A stretch of 13,211 nt of DNA from an uncultured Bacilli bacterium (GCA_934133155.1 CAKPAT010000028.1:1-13211), one strand, 5' to 3'. Counted from the first letter of the stretch, positions 1-6,367 are shown. The notes: generated by a model from the sequence alone, not told the origin. Translations and numbers: made by a program.

Positions 1-129
1 ATGGAAAGAAGTCCAATTAATACATTAGAAATTAAAACTTTAATAGAAAACAATTTAACAGAAGACATAAGTTTAAAAACTATTTTTAAGGGAATAGAAA
101 CTTCTTACTATTACGAAACTGCCAATTAA
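1..129 (+). CDS. Short or 5'-truncated hypothetical protein (C-terminal end)
   Basis: An open frame from the first base ends at TAA 127-129. Read from the ATG at position 1 it gives 42 residues beginning MERSPINTLE and ending SYYYETAN. Because the window begins here, I cannot tell whether that ATG is the true start or an internal Met of a longer protein; no ribosome binding site can be checked. A good terminator hairpin begins 15 nt after the stop, which supports this being the end of a real transcribed gene. There is no signal peptide, membrane segment or recognisable motif in the visible part. Codons are mostly A- or T-ending, as expected for this genome. Function unknown. Confidence 0.4.
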   Translation: MERSPINTLEIKTLIENNLTEDISLKTIFKGIETSYYYETAN

Positions 130-144
130 AAAAATGTTATTTTT

Positions 145-171
145 AACTGTGAATTTAGTTCATGGTTTTTT
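145..171 (+). terminator. Rho-independent terminator after the first gene
   Basis: AACTGTGAA (145-153) pairs with TTCATGGTT (159-167) over nine positions, two of them G-U wobbles, around a 5-nt loop. T-rich sequence follows to 171. It sits just after the stop at 129 and before the next promoter, so it insulates the surface-protein gene from upstream reading. Confidence 0.6.
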
Positions 172-187
172 CGTATAAAAATTTTCC

Positions 188-216
188 TTTACTTAAATTT
201 CCTTTTGTGTTATGAT
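188..216 (+). promoter_or_regulatory. Promoter of the beta-helix surface protein gene
   Basis: A -35-like TTTACT (188-193) is followed after 17 bp by TATGAT (211-216), preceded by TG at 208-209 (extended -10). Transcription would start near 223, giving a leader of under 20 nt that holds GGAAAGG (223-229) and AGGG (231-234) as ribosome binding sequence. Confidence 0.6.
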
Positions 217-239
217 AAAGTTGGAAAGGTAGGGTAGTG

Positions 240-1877
240 ATGAGAAAATTTAAGTTTATGGCTTTGGCTTTTGTTTGTTTTTTAGGAATGAATGTGGCTA
301 AGGCGGAAGAGGTAAGTCTTCAAAGTGTTATTGACAATTCTGATGGTAATATTATTTTAGATAAGGATTATAAAGGTGATATTGTTATTAATTCTGACAA
401 GAATATTACTATTGATTTGAATGGTAAGACTATTGAAGGCAATTTAAAAGTTAATGGCTCTTTAACTATTAATGGAGAAGGTAATGTCAAAATTAGTAAT
501 CCAATTGATGTTGAAGGTGGTAAGTTTACTTTAAATGGTGGAGATATTGTCAATTCTACTGAAGATAATGGTTATGGTGTTCTTGCTAATAACTCTGGTA
601 TGGCAACTATTAATGGTGGCTCTATTACATCTAATTTTAGTGCACTTTCTGGTAACAATTTAACTGGTGCTATGACGTTTAAGGTTAATGGCGGTGTTTT
701 GACGGCTAAGCAAGGTCCTGCTATTTATATGCCTGGTCCTATTTCTTTAGATATGACAGGTGGTACTATTAATGGCGGTATTTCTATTAGAATGGGTAAG
801 ATAAATATTTCTGGTGGTGTGATTAATTCTATTTCTTCTAATATTGACGCACCTAGCGAATATTATTCTTATCAAGGTAATGCTTGGTTTCCAGATGCTT
901 TATATGTTATGGGTGGTACTTATAATACTAGTATAAAATCTGAGACTAATGTTTTGGATTTGAATATTACAGGTGGCACTTTTAACTGTAAGAATGATCA
1001 AGGTAGTGCTGTTGCTATTTATGACTTTGGTAAGGTATCTCAAAGTATGACTGTTAATATTTCTGATAAGGCTAGTTTGAATACTATTTCTAAAACTCGT
1101 AGTGCCTATGATGTTATTAATTTAACTGATTTAGGAGTTAGTAACATTAAAGCTGGTTTCAATAATTCTGAGTTCATTGGTAAGGTTTCAACTAATATTA
1201 CAGGTGGTACTTATTCTTCTAGCGTTTTAAAATATTTAGGTGTTAATTTTAAAGAAACGAAAACAGAGAGTGGATATGTTGTCTCTAGTAGTGTTAAGGT
1301 TGATATGCCTTCAATAGATACTTCTAAGAAGTTTGATGTTATTTCTGCTGGTGTATCTGATGAGAATGCTGATAGTGTTTTTGCTGATTCTTTAAAGAAG
1401 TCTGGTTTAGAAAATGTTTCTACGGTCAAGGTTTCTGTTAAGAATTTAGATAGTGTTTCTTCAGATGTTTCTGACAGTATATCTGCTAAAAACTTTAAAG
1501 TTGCTGGATATTTTGATATTAGTATTGATGCTTTATCTGCTGATACAGTTATTGGTAATCTTTCTGAACTTACAAGTAATGTTAAATTTACGGTAGCTAT
1601 TCCTGAAGAATTACTTAGTGTTCAAAAAGGATATACAAGAAATTTTTACATTATTAGGTATCATGATGGTAAGAGTGATGTTTTACTTACAACTAAGCAA
1701 GATAATTTTGTAAGTTTTGAGTCTAATAAATTTTCTACTTATGCTTTAGCATATGAGGATGTTAAAGAAGTTACAAACCCTGCAACAAATGATGGCATTT
1801 TGGTTTTTATTGGTTTGGTATTTATTTCTTTAATTGGAATTTTATTTGCTTATAAAAAAATGAAAGCTCTTAATTAG
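240..1877 (+). CDS. Secreted beta-helix-like surface protein with NPATN sortase-type anchor
   Basis: This is a 545-residue exported protein. Residues 1-22 form a signal peptide with a basic start, a hydrophobic core and a probable AKA cleavage site before Glu23. Residues about 35-340 are repeated short strands rich in Gly, Asn, Thr and Ile (INGG, VNGS, ITGGT patterns), as in parallel beta-helix adhesins. Residues about 350-505 look like a separate globular domain ending in a FSTYAL motif often seen before anchors in gut Firmicutes surface proteins. The C-terminus has NPATN (513-517), a hydrophobic stretch (about 519-538) and a basic tail, the layout of a sortase substrate; NPxTN resembles class B sortase signals. 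I chose ATG 240; a GTG at 237 in frame is also possible, because SD-like bases at 223-234 serve either. It has its own promoter and terminator, so it is monocistronic. Ligand unknown; an adhesin role is inferred. Confidence 0.85.
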   Translation: MRKFKFMALAFVCFLGMNVAKAEEVSLQSVIDNSDGNIILDKDYKGDIVINSDKNITIDLNGKTIEGNLKVNGSLTINGEGNVKISNPIDVEGGKFTLNGGDIVNSTEDNGYGVLANNSGMATINGGSITSNFSALSGNNLTGAMTFKVNGGVLTAKQGPAIYMPGPISLDMTGGTINGGISIRMGKINISGGVINSISSNIDAPSEYYSYQGNAWFPDALYVMGGTYNTSIKSETNVLDLNITGGTFNCKNDQGSAVAIYDFGKVSQSMTVNISDKASLNTISKTRSAYDVINLTDLGVSNIKAGFNNSEFIGKVSTNITGGTYSSSVLKYLGVNFKETKTESGYVVSSSVKVDMPSIDTSKKFDVISAGVSDENADSVFADSLKKSGLENVSTVKVSVKNLDSVSSDVSDSISAKNFKVAGYFDISIDALSADTVIGNLSELTSNVKFTVAIPEELLSVQKGYTRNFYIIRYHDGKSDVLLTTKQDNFVSFESNKFSTYALAYEDVKEVTNPATNDGILVFIGLVFISLIGILFAYKKMKALN

Positions 1878-1899
1878 GAAACTTTGTGTTTCCTTTTTT
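1876..1899 (+). terminator. Terminator of the surface protein gene
   Basis: AGGAAAC (1876-1882) pairs with GTTTCCT (1888-1894) around a 5-nt loop and is followed by T's to 1899. The hairpin begins within the stop codon. Confidence 0.75.
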
Positions 1900-1904
1900 G
1901 ATCT

Positions 1905-1925
1905 AAAAAAACCTTAATAAGGTTT
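1905..1925 (-). terminator. Terminator of the FAD oxidoreductase pair
   Basis: AAACCTT (1909-1915) and AAGGTTT (1919-1925) form a 7-bp stem with a 3-nt loop. Read on the minus strand it ends in a run of seven T's (plus-strand A's 1905-1911). It overlaps the stop codon of the gene it ends. Confidence 0.7.
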
Positions 1926-3455
1926 ATATTTTTGAGCTATTTTTTCAGATACTTTTAATCCATCAATTGCTGCTGATGTGATACCTCCAGCATATCCGGC
2001 TCCTTCACCACATGGATAAATTCCTTTAATGCTTGCTTCAAAGTTTTCGTCTCTTGTTATTTGAACTGGTGAAGATGTTCGGGTTTCTACTCCGGCAATA
2101 ATGGCGTCTTTTTTATTATAGTTTTTTATTTTTGTATCAAAGTTTTTTATAGCTTCTTTTAATGCTTCGCAAATATTTTGGGGTAGTATTTCATTTATGT
2201 TTGCAAATGTATATTTTCCTTTAAATATTGGTTTTACTTCTTTAAATTCTTTAGATGTTTGATTGTTATAAAAGTCTTCTAATAATTGAACTGGTATTTT
2301 ACCTTGCCCTTTGGTGTAAGCTTTTGCTTCAATTTCTCTTTGGAATTTTATACCGTCTAAAGGATTTGTTCCATAATCTTTTTCGTTTACGGTAACTATT
2401 ATGGCACTGTTGGCATTTTCACTTTCTCTTTCATAGTTACTCATTCCATTTATGGCTAGCATGTCTTTTTCTGATGAGGCATTTACAACGTATCCACCTG
2501 GACACATACAAAAAGTGTATACGCCCTTATTTTTTGCTTTATATGTTAGTTTATAACTAGCTGGTTTTAGATTTGTATTTTTTCCATATTGACTTTCATT
2601 TATTAATTTTTGAGGGTGCTGAATACGTACTCCGATGGCGAAAGGTTTTGAGGTGATGTTTATTTTTTCGCTTAACATTTCAAAGGTGTCACGGCTACTA
2701 TGACCGATGGCAAGTATTAATGTTTTACATGGGATATATTTACCATTTATTTTTATTTGGTCTAGTTTATTTTCTTTTTCTATTATGTCTTCTAGTTTGG
2801 TTTCAAATTCAAATTTTCCACCCATTTTAATTATTTGATTTCTGATGTTTGGTATTACTTTTCTTAGCAAATCTGTTCCAATATGAGGTTTATTTTCATA
2901 TAGTATTTCTTTTGGTGCACCATTTTGTACAAATATCTCTAAAACTTTTTGTTTTCTACCTTCTTTATCTTTAATTTGAGTGTTTAGTTTCCCATCAGAA
3001 AATGTTCCAGCTCCACCTTCACCAAACTGAACGTTGGAATTTTCATTTAATATTCCTTCATCCCAAAATTTTTGAACATCTTTTATTCTTTCTTCTACTT
3101 TTTTTCCTCTTTCAATTATTAATGGTTTATAACCGTTTTGTGCCAAAATGTATGCGGAAAATAATCCGGCTGGACCTGTACCAACTATAATTATGTTTGT
3201 TTGCTCTTTTCCAGTTATTTTGAATTTGTATGTTTCATCACTTACTTTTATTATGTCGTTTGTTAGTTTTATTTTATCTTCGTTTTTCAAATTTACATCT
3301 ACTTCATAGACATATTTTATGCCTTTTCTGGCGTCTATGGATTTTTTATGTATTTTATAGTCTATTATTTTTGCTTTTAATTTTTTCTCTATTTGTTTTA
3401 TTATTTCATTTTCATTATCTTCTTGATTTGTTTTTATTTGTCTTACTCTAAGCAT
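1914..3455 (-). CDS. FAD-dependent dehydrogenase, COG2509-like
   Basis: This 513-residue protein resembles the uncharacterised COG2509 group of NAD(FAD)-using dehydrogenases at typical length. An N-terminal region of about 85 residues precedes the FAD-binding Rossmann motif GTGPAG (92-97), with the ribose-binding Glu at 115. The family block FGEGGAGTFSDGKLNT lies at 147±3 to 158, and the C-terminal FAD site GEGAGYAGG lies in the last 36 residues. No membrane segments are seen, so it is probably cytoplasmic. The start ATG (3455-3453) overlaps the upstream stop as TAATG, and a strong AGGAAGGAG lies just upstream inside the end of the upstream gene, so the two are translationally coupled. Substrate and electron acceptor are unknown for this family; pairing with another flavoprotein suggests a shared redox task, which is inference. 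Confidence 0.88.
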   Translation of the reverse strand: MLRVRQIKTNQEDNENEIIKQIEKKLKAKIIDYKIHKKSIDARKGIKYVYEVDVNLKNEDKIKLTNDIIKVSDETYKFKITGKEQTNIIIVGTGPAGLFSAYILAQNGYKPLIIERGKKVEERIKDVQKFWDEGILNENSNVQFGEGGAGTFSDGKLNTQIKDKEGRKQKVLEIFVQNGAPKEILYENKPHIGTDLLRKVIPNIRNQIIKMGGKFEFETKLEDIIEKENKLDQIKINGKYIPCKTLILAIGHSSRDTFEMLSEKINITSKPFAIGVRIQHPQKLINESQYGKNTNLKPASYKLTYKAKNKGVYTFCMCPGGYVVNASSEKDMLAINGMSNYERESENANSAIIVTVNEKDYGTNPLDGIKFQREIEAKAYTKGQGKIPVQLLEDFYNNQTSKEFKEVKPIFKGKYTFANINEILPQNICEALKEAIKNFDTKIKNYNKKDAIIAGVETRTSSPVQITRDENFEASIKGIYPCGEGAGYAGGITSAAIDGLKVSEKIAQKYKPY

Positions 3456-4555
3456 TATATACTCCTTCCTGCTAATATACCCGTGATAAAAGCGAGTGTA
3501 AGGTTATAACCACCACAATCTCCATGAATATCTAAGGTTTCTCCTATTATGTATAGATCTTTATATTTTATTGTTTCCATAGTTTTAGTATTTATTTCAT
3601 TTAAAGAAATACCACCTTTTATTGTTTGAGCTTTTTTAAAGTCTCCGGTATCTACAATAGTTACTTTAAAATTTGTCAGTAAATCTATTAAATTTTTGCT
3701 TTTTGCTTCTTTTAAAATTACATCAACTAGTTTATGATTTAAAAAACCGTTTAATATGTTTTTTATGTCACCTTTTTTATTTATTATTTTTTTAGGGTCA
3801 CCTTTTAGAAATGGCATAAAGTTTATATATATTTCGTTTTTTTGTTTAAGGTCAATTAGGTGGCTTAAATTAAAGGTACATATGCCACTTATCCCATAAT
3901 CTGTTAGTTGAAGGTTTCCCTTTTCTTCTTTTATAAATTTACCATTTATGAATAATTTTAATATGGCGTCACACCTGACACCAGCCCAGTTTTTGCAAAA
4001 ATTTTCTTTAATTATTAAAGGTGTAAGGGCTGGTTTTATTTCTTCCATTTTTAAATCTTTTATTAAATTTATCCAATCTTTTGTGCTTGCTTTGGAGCCG
4101 TTAGCTATTACAATGGCGTCGGCTTTTAAAGTATCATTTATAATGTATTTTTCTTTTTTTTCTATTTTGGAAACTTCAAAATTGTTTATTATTTCTACGT
4201 GATTTTCTTTTGCTTTTTCTACTAAGAGTTTCTGCATGCTGCTAGCTTCTTCGGAGTAGGGGTAGTAATATCCGTTTTTTATTTTAGAAATTATTCCAAG
4301 GCTGTGGATAAAATCTAAGACTTCTTTTAGATTTTCTTTTGTAATTATTTCTTTGATTTTTTCTTTTGTATTTGAGTGGTAGTGGTCTATATTTTGATCT
4401 TCGTTAAAATAGTTGCACTTTCCATTACCTGTTATTAATAATTTTTTTCCGCATATGCTGTTTTTTTCAATTAAAGTTACTTTGTTTTTTTTAGATGCTT
4501 CTATGGCTGCAGTTAAACCTGATGCACCTGCACCTATTATGATAATGTGTTTCAT
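3455..4555 (-). CDS. BaiN/HI0933-like FAD-dependent oxidoreductase
   Basis: This 366-residue flavoprotein belongs to the HI0933/YhiN/BaiN family (COG2081). Visible motifs are the dinucleotide-binding GAGASG (8-13) with Glu30 ending the second strand, the family motif GNGKCN (43-48), and the C-terminal signature GETLDIHGDCGGYNL (338-352). Members are often near 400 residues, so this one is slightly compact but has both ends. Although some relatives are named for bile acid work, that function cannot be read from sequence. It starts at ATG 4555 with GAGGG (4565-4561) five bases upstream, downstream of a strong extended -10 promoter. It is first in a two-gene operon with the COG2509-like dehydrogenase. 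Cytoplasmic; substrate unknown. Confidence 0.88.
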   Translation of the reverse strand: MKHIIIIGAGASGLTAAIEASKKNKVTLIEKNSICGKKLLITGNGKCNYFNEDQNIDHYHSNTKEKIKEIITKENLKEVLDFIHSLGIISKIKNGYYYPYSEEASSMQKLLVEKAKENHVEIINNFEVSKIEKKEKYIINDTLKADAIVIANGSKASTKDWINLIKDLKMEEIKPALTPLIIKENFCKNWAGVRCDAILKLFINGKFIKEEKGNLQLTDYGISGICTFNLSHLIDLKQKNEIYINFMPFLKGDPKKIINKKGDIKNILNGFLNHKLVDVILKEAKSKNLIDLLTNFKVTIVDTGDFKKAQTIKGGISLNEINTKTMETIKYKDLYIIGETLDIHGDCGGYNLTLAFITGILAGRSI

Positions 4556-4576
4556 ATTTTCCCTCGCTTTGTGTCT

Positions 4577-4605
4577 ATTATATCAGTTTTTCTGATTTGT
4601 TTTAA
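4577..4605 (-). promoter_or_regulatory. Promoter of the FAD oxidoreductase operon
   Basis: On the minus strand TGATATAAT (4585-4577) is a perfect extended -10. The -35 position 17 bp upstream (4605-4600) reads only TTAAAA, so the extended -10 probably carries recognition. The start of transcription is expected near 4570, leaving a leader of about 15 nt. Confidence 0.7.
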
Positions 4606-4625
4606 GTGCTTTTTTTTGATATAAT
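4597..4625 (+). promoter_or_regulatory. Divergent promoter of the four-TM membrane protein gene
   Basis: TTGTTT (4597-4602), a 17-bp spacer, then TATAAT (4620-4625) preceded by TG (4617-4618). Its -35 box overlaps the -35 position of the oppositely directed promoter. An inverted repeat ATCAG/CTGAT (4582-4596) lies beside it. Transcription would start near 4632, only about 11 nt before the ATG. Confidence 0.7.
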
Positions 4626-4642
4626 TGATTTGAAGTGATTAT

Positions 4643-5518
4643 ATGAAAATATTTAAAAATTTTGTTAATGTAGTTTTATGTATTTTGCTTATTTGCTTTT
4701 TAAGTGTGGATATTTTTATTTTCTGTGTGAGTGATTTTGCAAAAACGGAAAATATTCAGAAGAATTTTGCTAGTTTGGATTTGGCAAAAGAGGTCAACAA
4801 AATTAAAAATAGTGGTGGAAATAGTAGCTTTCTTTCTTCCAAAATTGACGAGATGTATGAGCTTTCAGCAAGACTTTCTATTCCTTCTTCTTTTGTTGAT
4901 AGGATTATTAGTTCTTCTGCTTTTAAAGAGGCTTTAGGTGGCATGGTTGGTAGTATTACTGATTATGTGATTAATGGTGTTTCTAATCCTCTTTTGACGG
5001 AAGATGAGATTTATAAGATTATTGATGATAATATTGATGCGTGGACGGCTAATGAAGAAGATATGAGTGATACAACTAAAAGAAGACTTGTTAATGGGAT
5101 GAAAGAGATTGTACCAAGTATTGTGGCGTCTATGCCTACTTCAGTAGAACTTGCAGAAAGTAATTACAAAAATGAAGTAAATACTATCCAGTTTATTTTT
5201 AGTGGTAGTGTTAAAGCTTTTGCTGTTTGTTTTACTTTGCTTATTTGTTTGGTTTTAGTTTTAATTAATTTGAAGAATTTTAATTGGACAAGTGTTTTTG
5301 GTTTTGCATTTTTTGTAACTTCTTTATTTATTTTGGTTTTAGGTTTATTTTTACCAGATATTTTAGCCGGTTTTATCAATACTTCGGATGTTTCTTCATT
5401 TGTGGGCACGGTTATGAATTTCTTAGAAAAGCCGTTTATTTACAGTAGTATTTGTTTATTTGTTTTGTCTTTGATTTTATTTGTTTTGAAAAAATTTTTA
5501 TATAAAGAAAAAGCTTGA
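4643..5518 (+). CDS. Four-TM membrane protein of unknown function
   Basis: This 291-residue protein has one N-terminal membrane segment (about 7-29), a polar region of about 155 residues (30-185), then three closely spaced membrane segments (about 190-211, 217-238, 265-283) and a basic C-terminal tail (KKFLYKEKA). Basic residues at both ends suggest both termini are inside and the 30-185 region is outside the membrane. That region is Ser/Asp/Glu-rich and mostly helical in appearance, with no motif I recognise. The leader is very short and the SD is weak (GAAGTG at 4632-4637). It is monocistronic, divergent from the FAD operon with a shared -35 region, and ends in a bidirectional terminator. 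I do not assign a function. Confidence 0.8.
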   Translation: MKIFKNFVNVVLCILLICFLSVDIFIFCVSDFAKTENIQKNFASLDLAKEVNKIKNSGGNSSFLSSKIDEMYELSARLSIPSSFVDRIISSSAFKEALGGMVGSITDYVINGVSNPLLTEDEIYKIIDDNIDAWTANEEDMSDTTKRRLVNGMKEIVPSIVASMPTSVELAESNYKNEVNTIQFIFSGSVKAFAVCFTLLICLVLVLINLKNFNWTSVFGFAFFVTSLFILVLGLFLPDILAGFINTSDVSSFVGTVMNFLEKPFIYSSICLFVLSLILFVLKKFLYKEKA

Positions 5519-5534
5519 TTTTGTCAGGCTTTTT
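5508..5534. terminator. Bidirectional terminator between convergent genes
   Basis: AAAAAGCTTGA (5508-5518) pairs with TCAGGCTTTTT (5524-5534) with one wobble and a 5-nt loop. The flanking A and T runs allow it to work on both strands. It overlaps the stop codons of the membrane protein gene and of the toxin gene. Confidence 0.75.
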
Positions 5535-6021
5535 AATTTACTTCATATTCTTTACATTTTTCTTCTAATAATTGGAAATTACAACATCTTTTTTTTACAT
5601 TTTCTGGTAAGTGATTGCCATCGGCTTGTACTCTAAAAGATTTTACTTTTTTAAGTAATTGGGCTTTGTGATTGTTAATAAATATGGTTTGATTTTCAAT
5701 TAAATTTTTATATTGAATATCTTTTATTGTCGGTAAAACTTCTGTGATACATTCTATTGGTGTAGGAATCATATTATTAATATTAACTATTCCTAGTTTA
5801 CCTTTATCTATTTTAAATATGTCGATGGCTTTTTCGCTCATTTTAAGATGTTTTGGTTTGGGTGAAGACAGTGGTGCAAAGTAGTTTAATTCATTAAATG
5901 TGTATACAACACCAATGTATGGTCTGGTTGAATTTTTATTGTATGCTACTTTTGTGTCATATTTTCTAAGATAATTGATATATTTTTCATCTAAGTAATA
6001 TATTTTTAAAGTTTTTGCCAT
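5533..6021 (-). CDS. toxN: Type III toxin-antitoxin endoribonuclease, ToxN/AbiQ family
   Basis: This 162-residue protein matches the ToxN/AbiQ family in length and landmarks. It starts with a short helix-strand region ending in KIYYLDEKYINYL, then RPYIGVVY (33-40), NYFAPLSSPKPKH (46-58) and a C-terminal helical region (NFQLLEEKCKEYEVN). The SSPK at 52-55 is the family block that carries the catalytic serine region. Family members are ribonucleases that cut cellular RNA at A-rich sites, and cut their own antitoxin RNA into repeat units that then bind and block them. I chose ATG 6021 because AGGAG lies 9 nt upstream; an in-frame TTG at 6030 sits too close to that site. Upstream on the same strand lie a terminator, two 36-nt repeats and a promoter, the exact order of a toxIN locus. 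Toxin expression depends on leaky read-through of that terminator. Confidence 0.93.
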   Translation of the reverse strand: MAKTLKIYYLDEKYINYLRKYDTKVAYNKNSTRPYIGVVYTFNELNYFAPLSSPKPKHLKMSEKAIDIFKIDKGKLGIVNINNMIPTPIECITEVLPTIKDIQYKNLIENQTIFINNHKAQLLKKVKSFRVQADGNHLPENVKKRCCNFQLLEEKCKEYEVN

Positions 6022-6040
6022 TTGTTTCAACTCCTAACGT

Positions 6041-6066
6041 AAAATAAAGGCTAGGTTAAACCTAGC
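6041..6066 (-). terminator. Attenuating terminator between toxI and toxN
   Basis: A near-perfect 17-bp palindrome, GCTAGGTT and AACCTAGC around one base (6050-6066), is followed on the minus strand by CTTTATTTT (6049-6041). It lies after the antitoxin repeats and before the toxin ribosome binding site. In characterised toxIN loci such a leaky terminator keeps antitoxin RNA in excess over toxin mRNA. Confidence 0.8.
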
Positions 6067-6069
6067 TGA

Positions 6070-6141
6070 CTTTTTTCGCTCCCTACTATGGCAAGGGTAT
6101 TCCAACTTTTTTCGCTCCCTACTATGGCAAGGGTATTCCAA
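6070..6141 (-). repeat. Two perfect tandem 36-nt antitoxin repeats
   Basis: Units at 6070-6105 and 6106-6141 are identical in all 36 positions. A further 6-nt partial edge (6142-6147, five T's instead of six on the plus strand) supplies the upstream A-run. The unit length equals that of the founding Pectobacterium ToxI repeat, but the copy number is near the low end for the family. Confidence 0.95.
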
Positions 6142-6148
6142 CTTTTTG

Positions 6149-6191
6149 TGAAGCATTTCTGCTTCATTTATATTATATGAAGTCTCCTTCA
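6149..6191 (-). promoter_or_regulatory. Two small hairpins in the ToxI leader
   Basis: On the minus strand TGAAG-GAGA-CTTCA (6191-6178) and TGAAGCA-GAAA-TGCTTCA (6166-6149) each form a stem closed by a GNRA tetraloop. They lie between the predicted start of transcription and the first repeat. Because both share TGAAG and CTTCA arms, the strands could also cross-pair into other folds. Confidence 0.55.
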
Positions 6192-6205
6192 ATTAATACG
6201 CTTGT

Positions 6206-6234
6206 ATTATACTATTTTTCAGCAAGTGTGTAAA
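6206..6234 (-). promoter_or_regulatory. Promoter of the toxI-toxN module
   Basis: On the minus strand TTTACA (6234-6229), a 17-bp spacer and a perfect TATAAT (6211-6206). It is among the best promoters in the window, fitting the need for abundant antitoxin RNA. Confidence 0.8.
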
Positions 6235-6305
6235 TAGGTTTTGATGTAACTTTTTTCAATTTCTGAACTTTAAAAGTAAAACCTCACTTTTATTTTATCT
6301 CACAA

Positions 6306-6337
6306 TCTACTTTCGTATATATATGTACAAAAGTAGA
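6306..6337. repeat. 32-bp imperfect palindrome upstream of toxIN
   Basis: TCTACTTT (6306-6313) and AAAGTAGA (6330-6337) flank GTATATATATGTAC, itself nearly self-complementary, with only a C/A mismatch between the two parts. It is not followed by a T run suited to termination of its own. The rest of 6235-6336 shows no gene. It could be an operator, a cruciform or the boundary of the module; I cannot decide. Confidence 0.45.
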
Positions 6338-6366
6338 AAAAACTATTACTTTTGCTTGTGTAATAG
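6337..6366 (-). terminator. Terminator of the DedA gene
   Basis: On the minus strand CTATTAC (6366-6360) pairs with GTAATAG (6349-6343) around a 10-nt loop, followed by six T's (6342-6337). It lies directly after the dedA-family stop at 6368-6370. Confidence 0.65.
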
Positions 6367-6367
6367 C

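Larger units (their letters stand above)
6041..6199 (-). ncRNA. toxI: ToxI antitoxin RNA precursor
   Basis: The predicted transcript begins about 7 nt after the -10 (near 6199) and ends at the terminator near 6041, about 160 nt. It holds a leader of about 55 nt, two identical 36-nt repeats, and the terminator. Within each repeat (numbered on the minus strand from TTGG), TGG at 2-4 can pair with CCA at 15-17 and CCCT at 9-12 with AGGG at 22-25. The interleaved order is that of an H-type pseudoknot, as known for ToxI. Each unit is bordered by an A-run (AAAAAG before the first, AAAAAAG after each), the expected ToxN cutting places. The transcript ends are predicted from promoter and terminator, not measured. 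Confidence 0.88.

Noticed and set aside
3002..3451. Plus-strand open frames at 3002-3190 and 3230-3451 rich in Leu and Phe, resembling small membrane proteins.
   Set aside because: They are antisense shadows of the COG2509-like gene; its conserved motifs explain the sequence and no SD or promoter precedes them.
6021..6030. TTG 6030 as start of the toxin gene.
   Set aside because: AGGAG ends only one base or so before that codon, while ATG 6021 lies at a proper distance and gives the family's normal N-terminus.
6070..6141. Two direct repeats as a minimal CRISPR array.
   Set aside because: The repeats are back to back with no spacer, no cas gene is near, and a ToxN gene follows, so they are antitoxin repeats.
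6063..6172. A minus-strand open frame across the antitoxin repeats that would encode two copies of a 12-residue peptide (SWNTLAIVGSEK).
   Set aside because: The 36-nt unit is a multiple of three, so any frame through it stays open and repeats. The nearest SD-like GGAG is about 16 nt from the ATG, and the context is clearly that of an antitoxin RNA.
6172..6177. A second TATAAT on the minus strand within the ToxI leader as an alternative promoter.
   Set aside because: No -35-like box lies 16-18 bp upstream (CGTATT at that position) and no TG precedes it, while the upstream TTTACA-17-TATAAT is far better.
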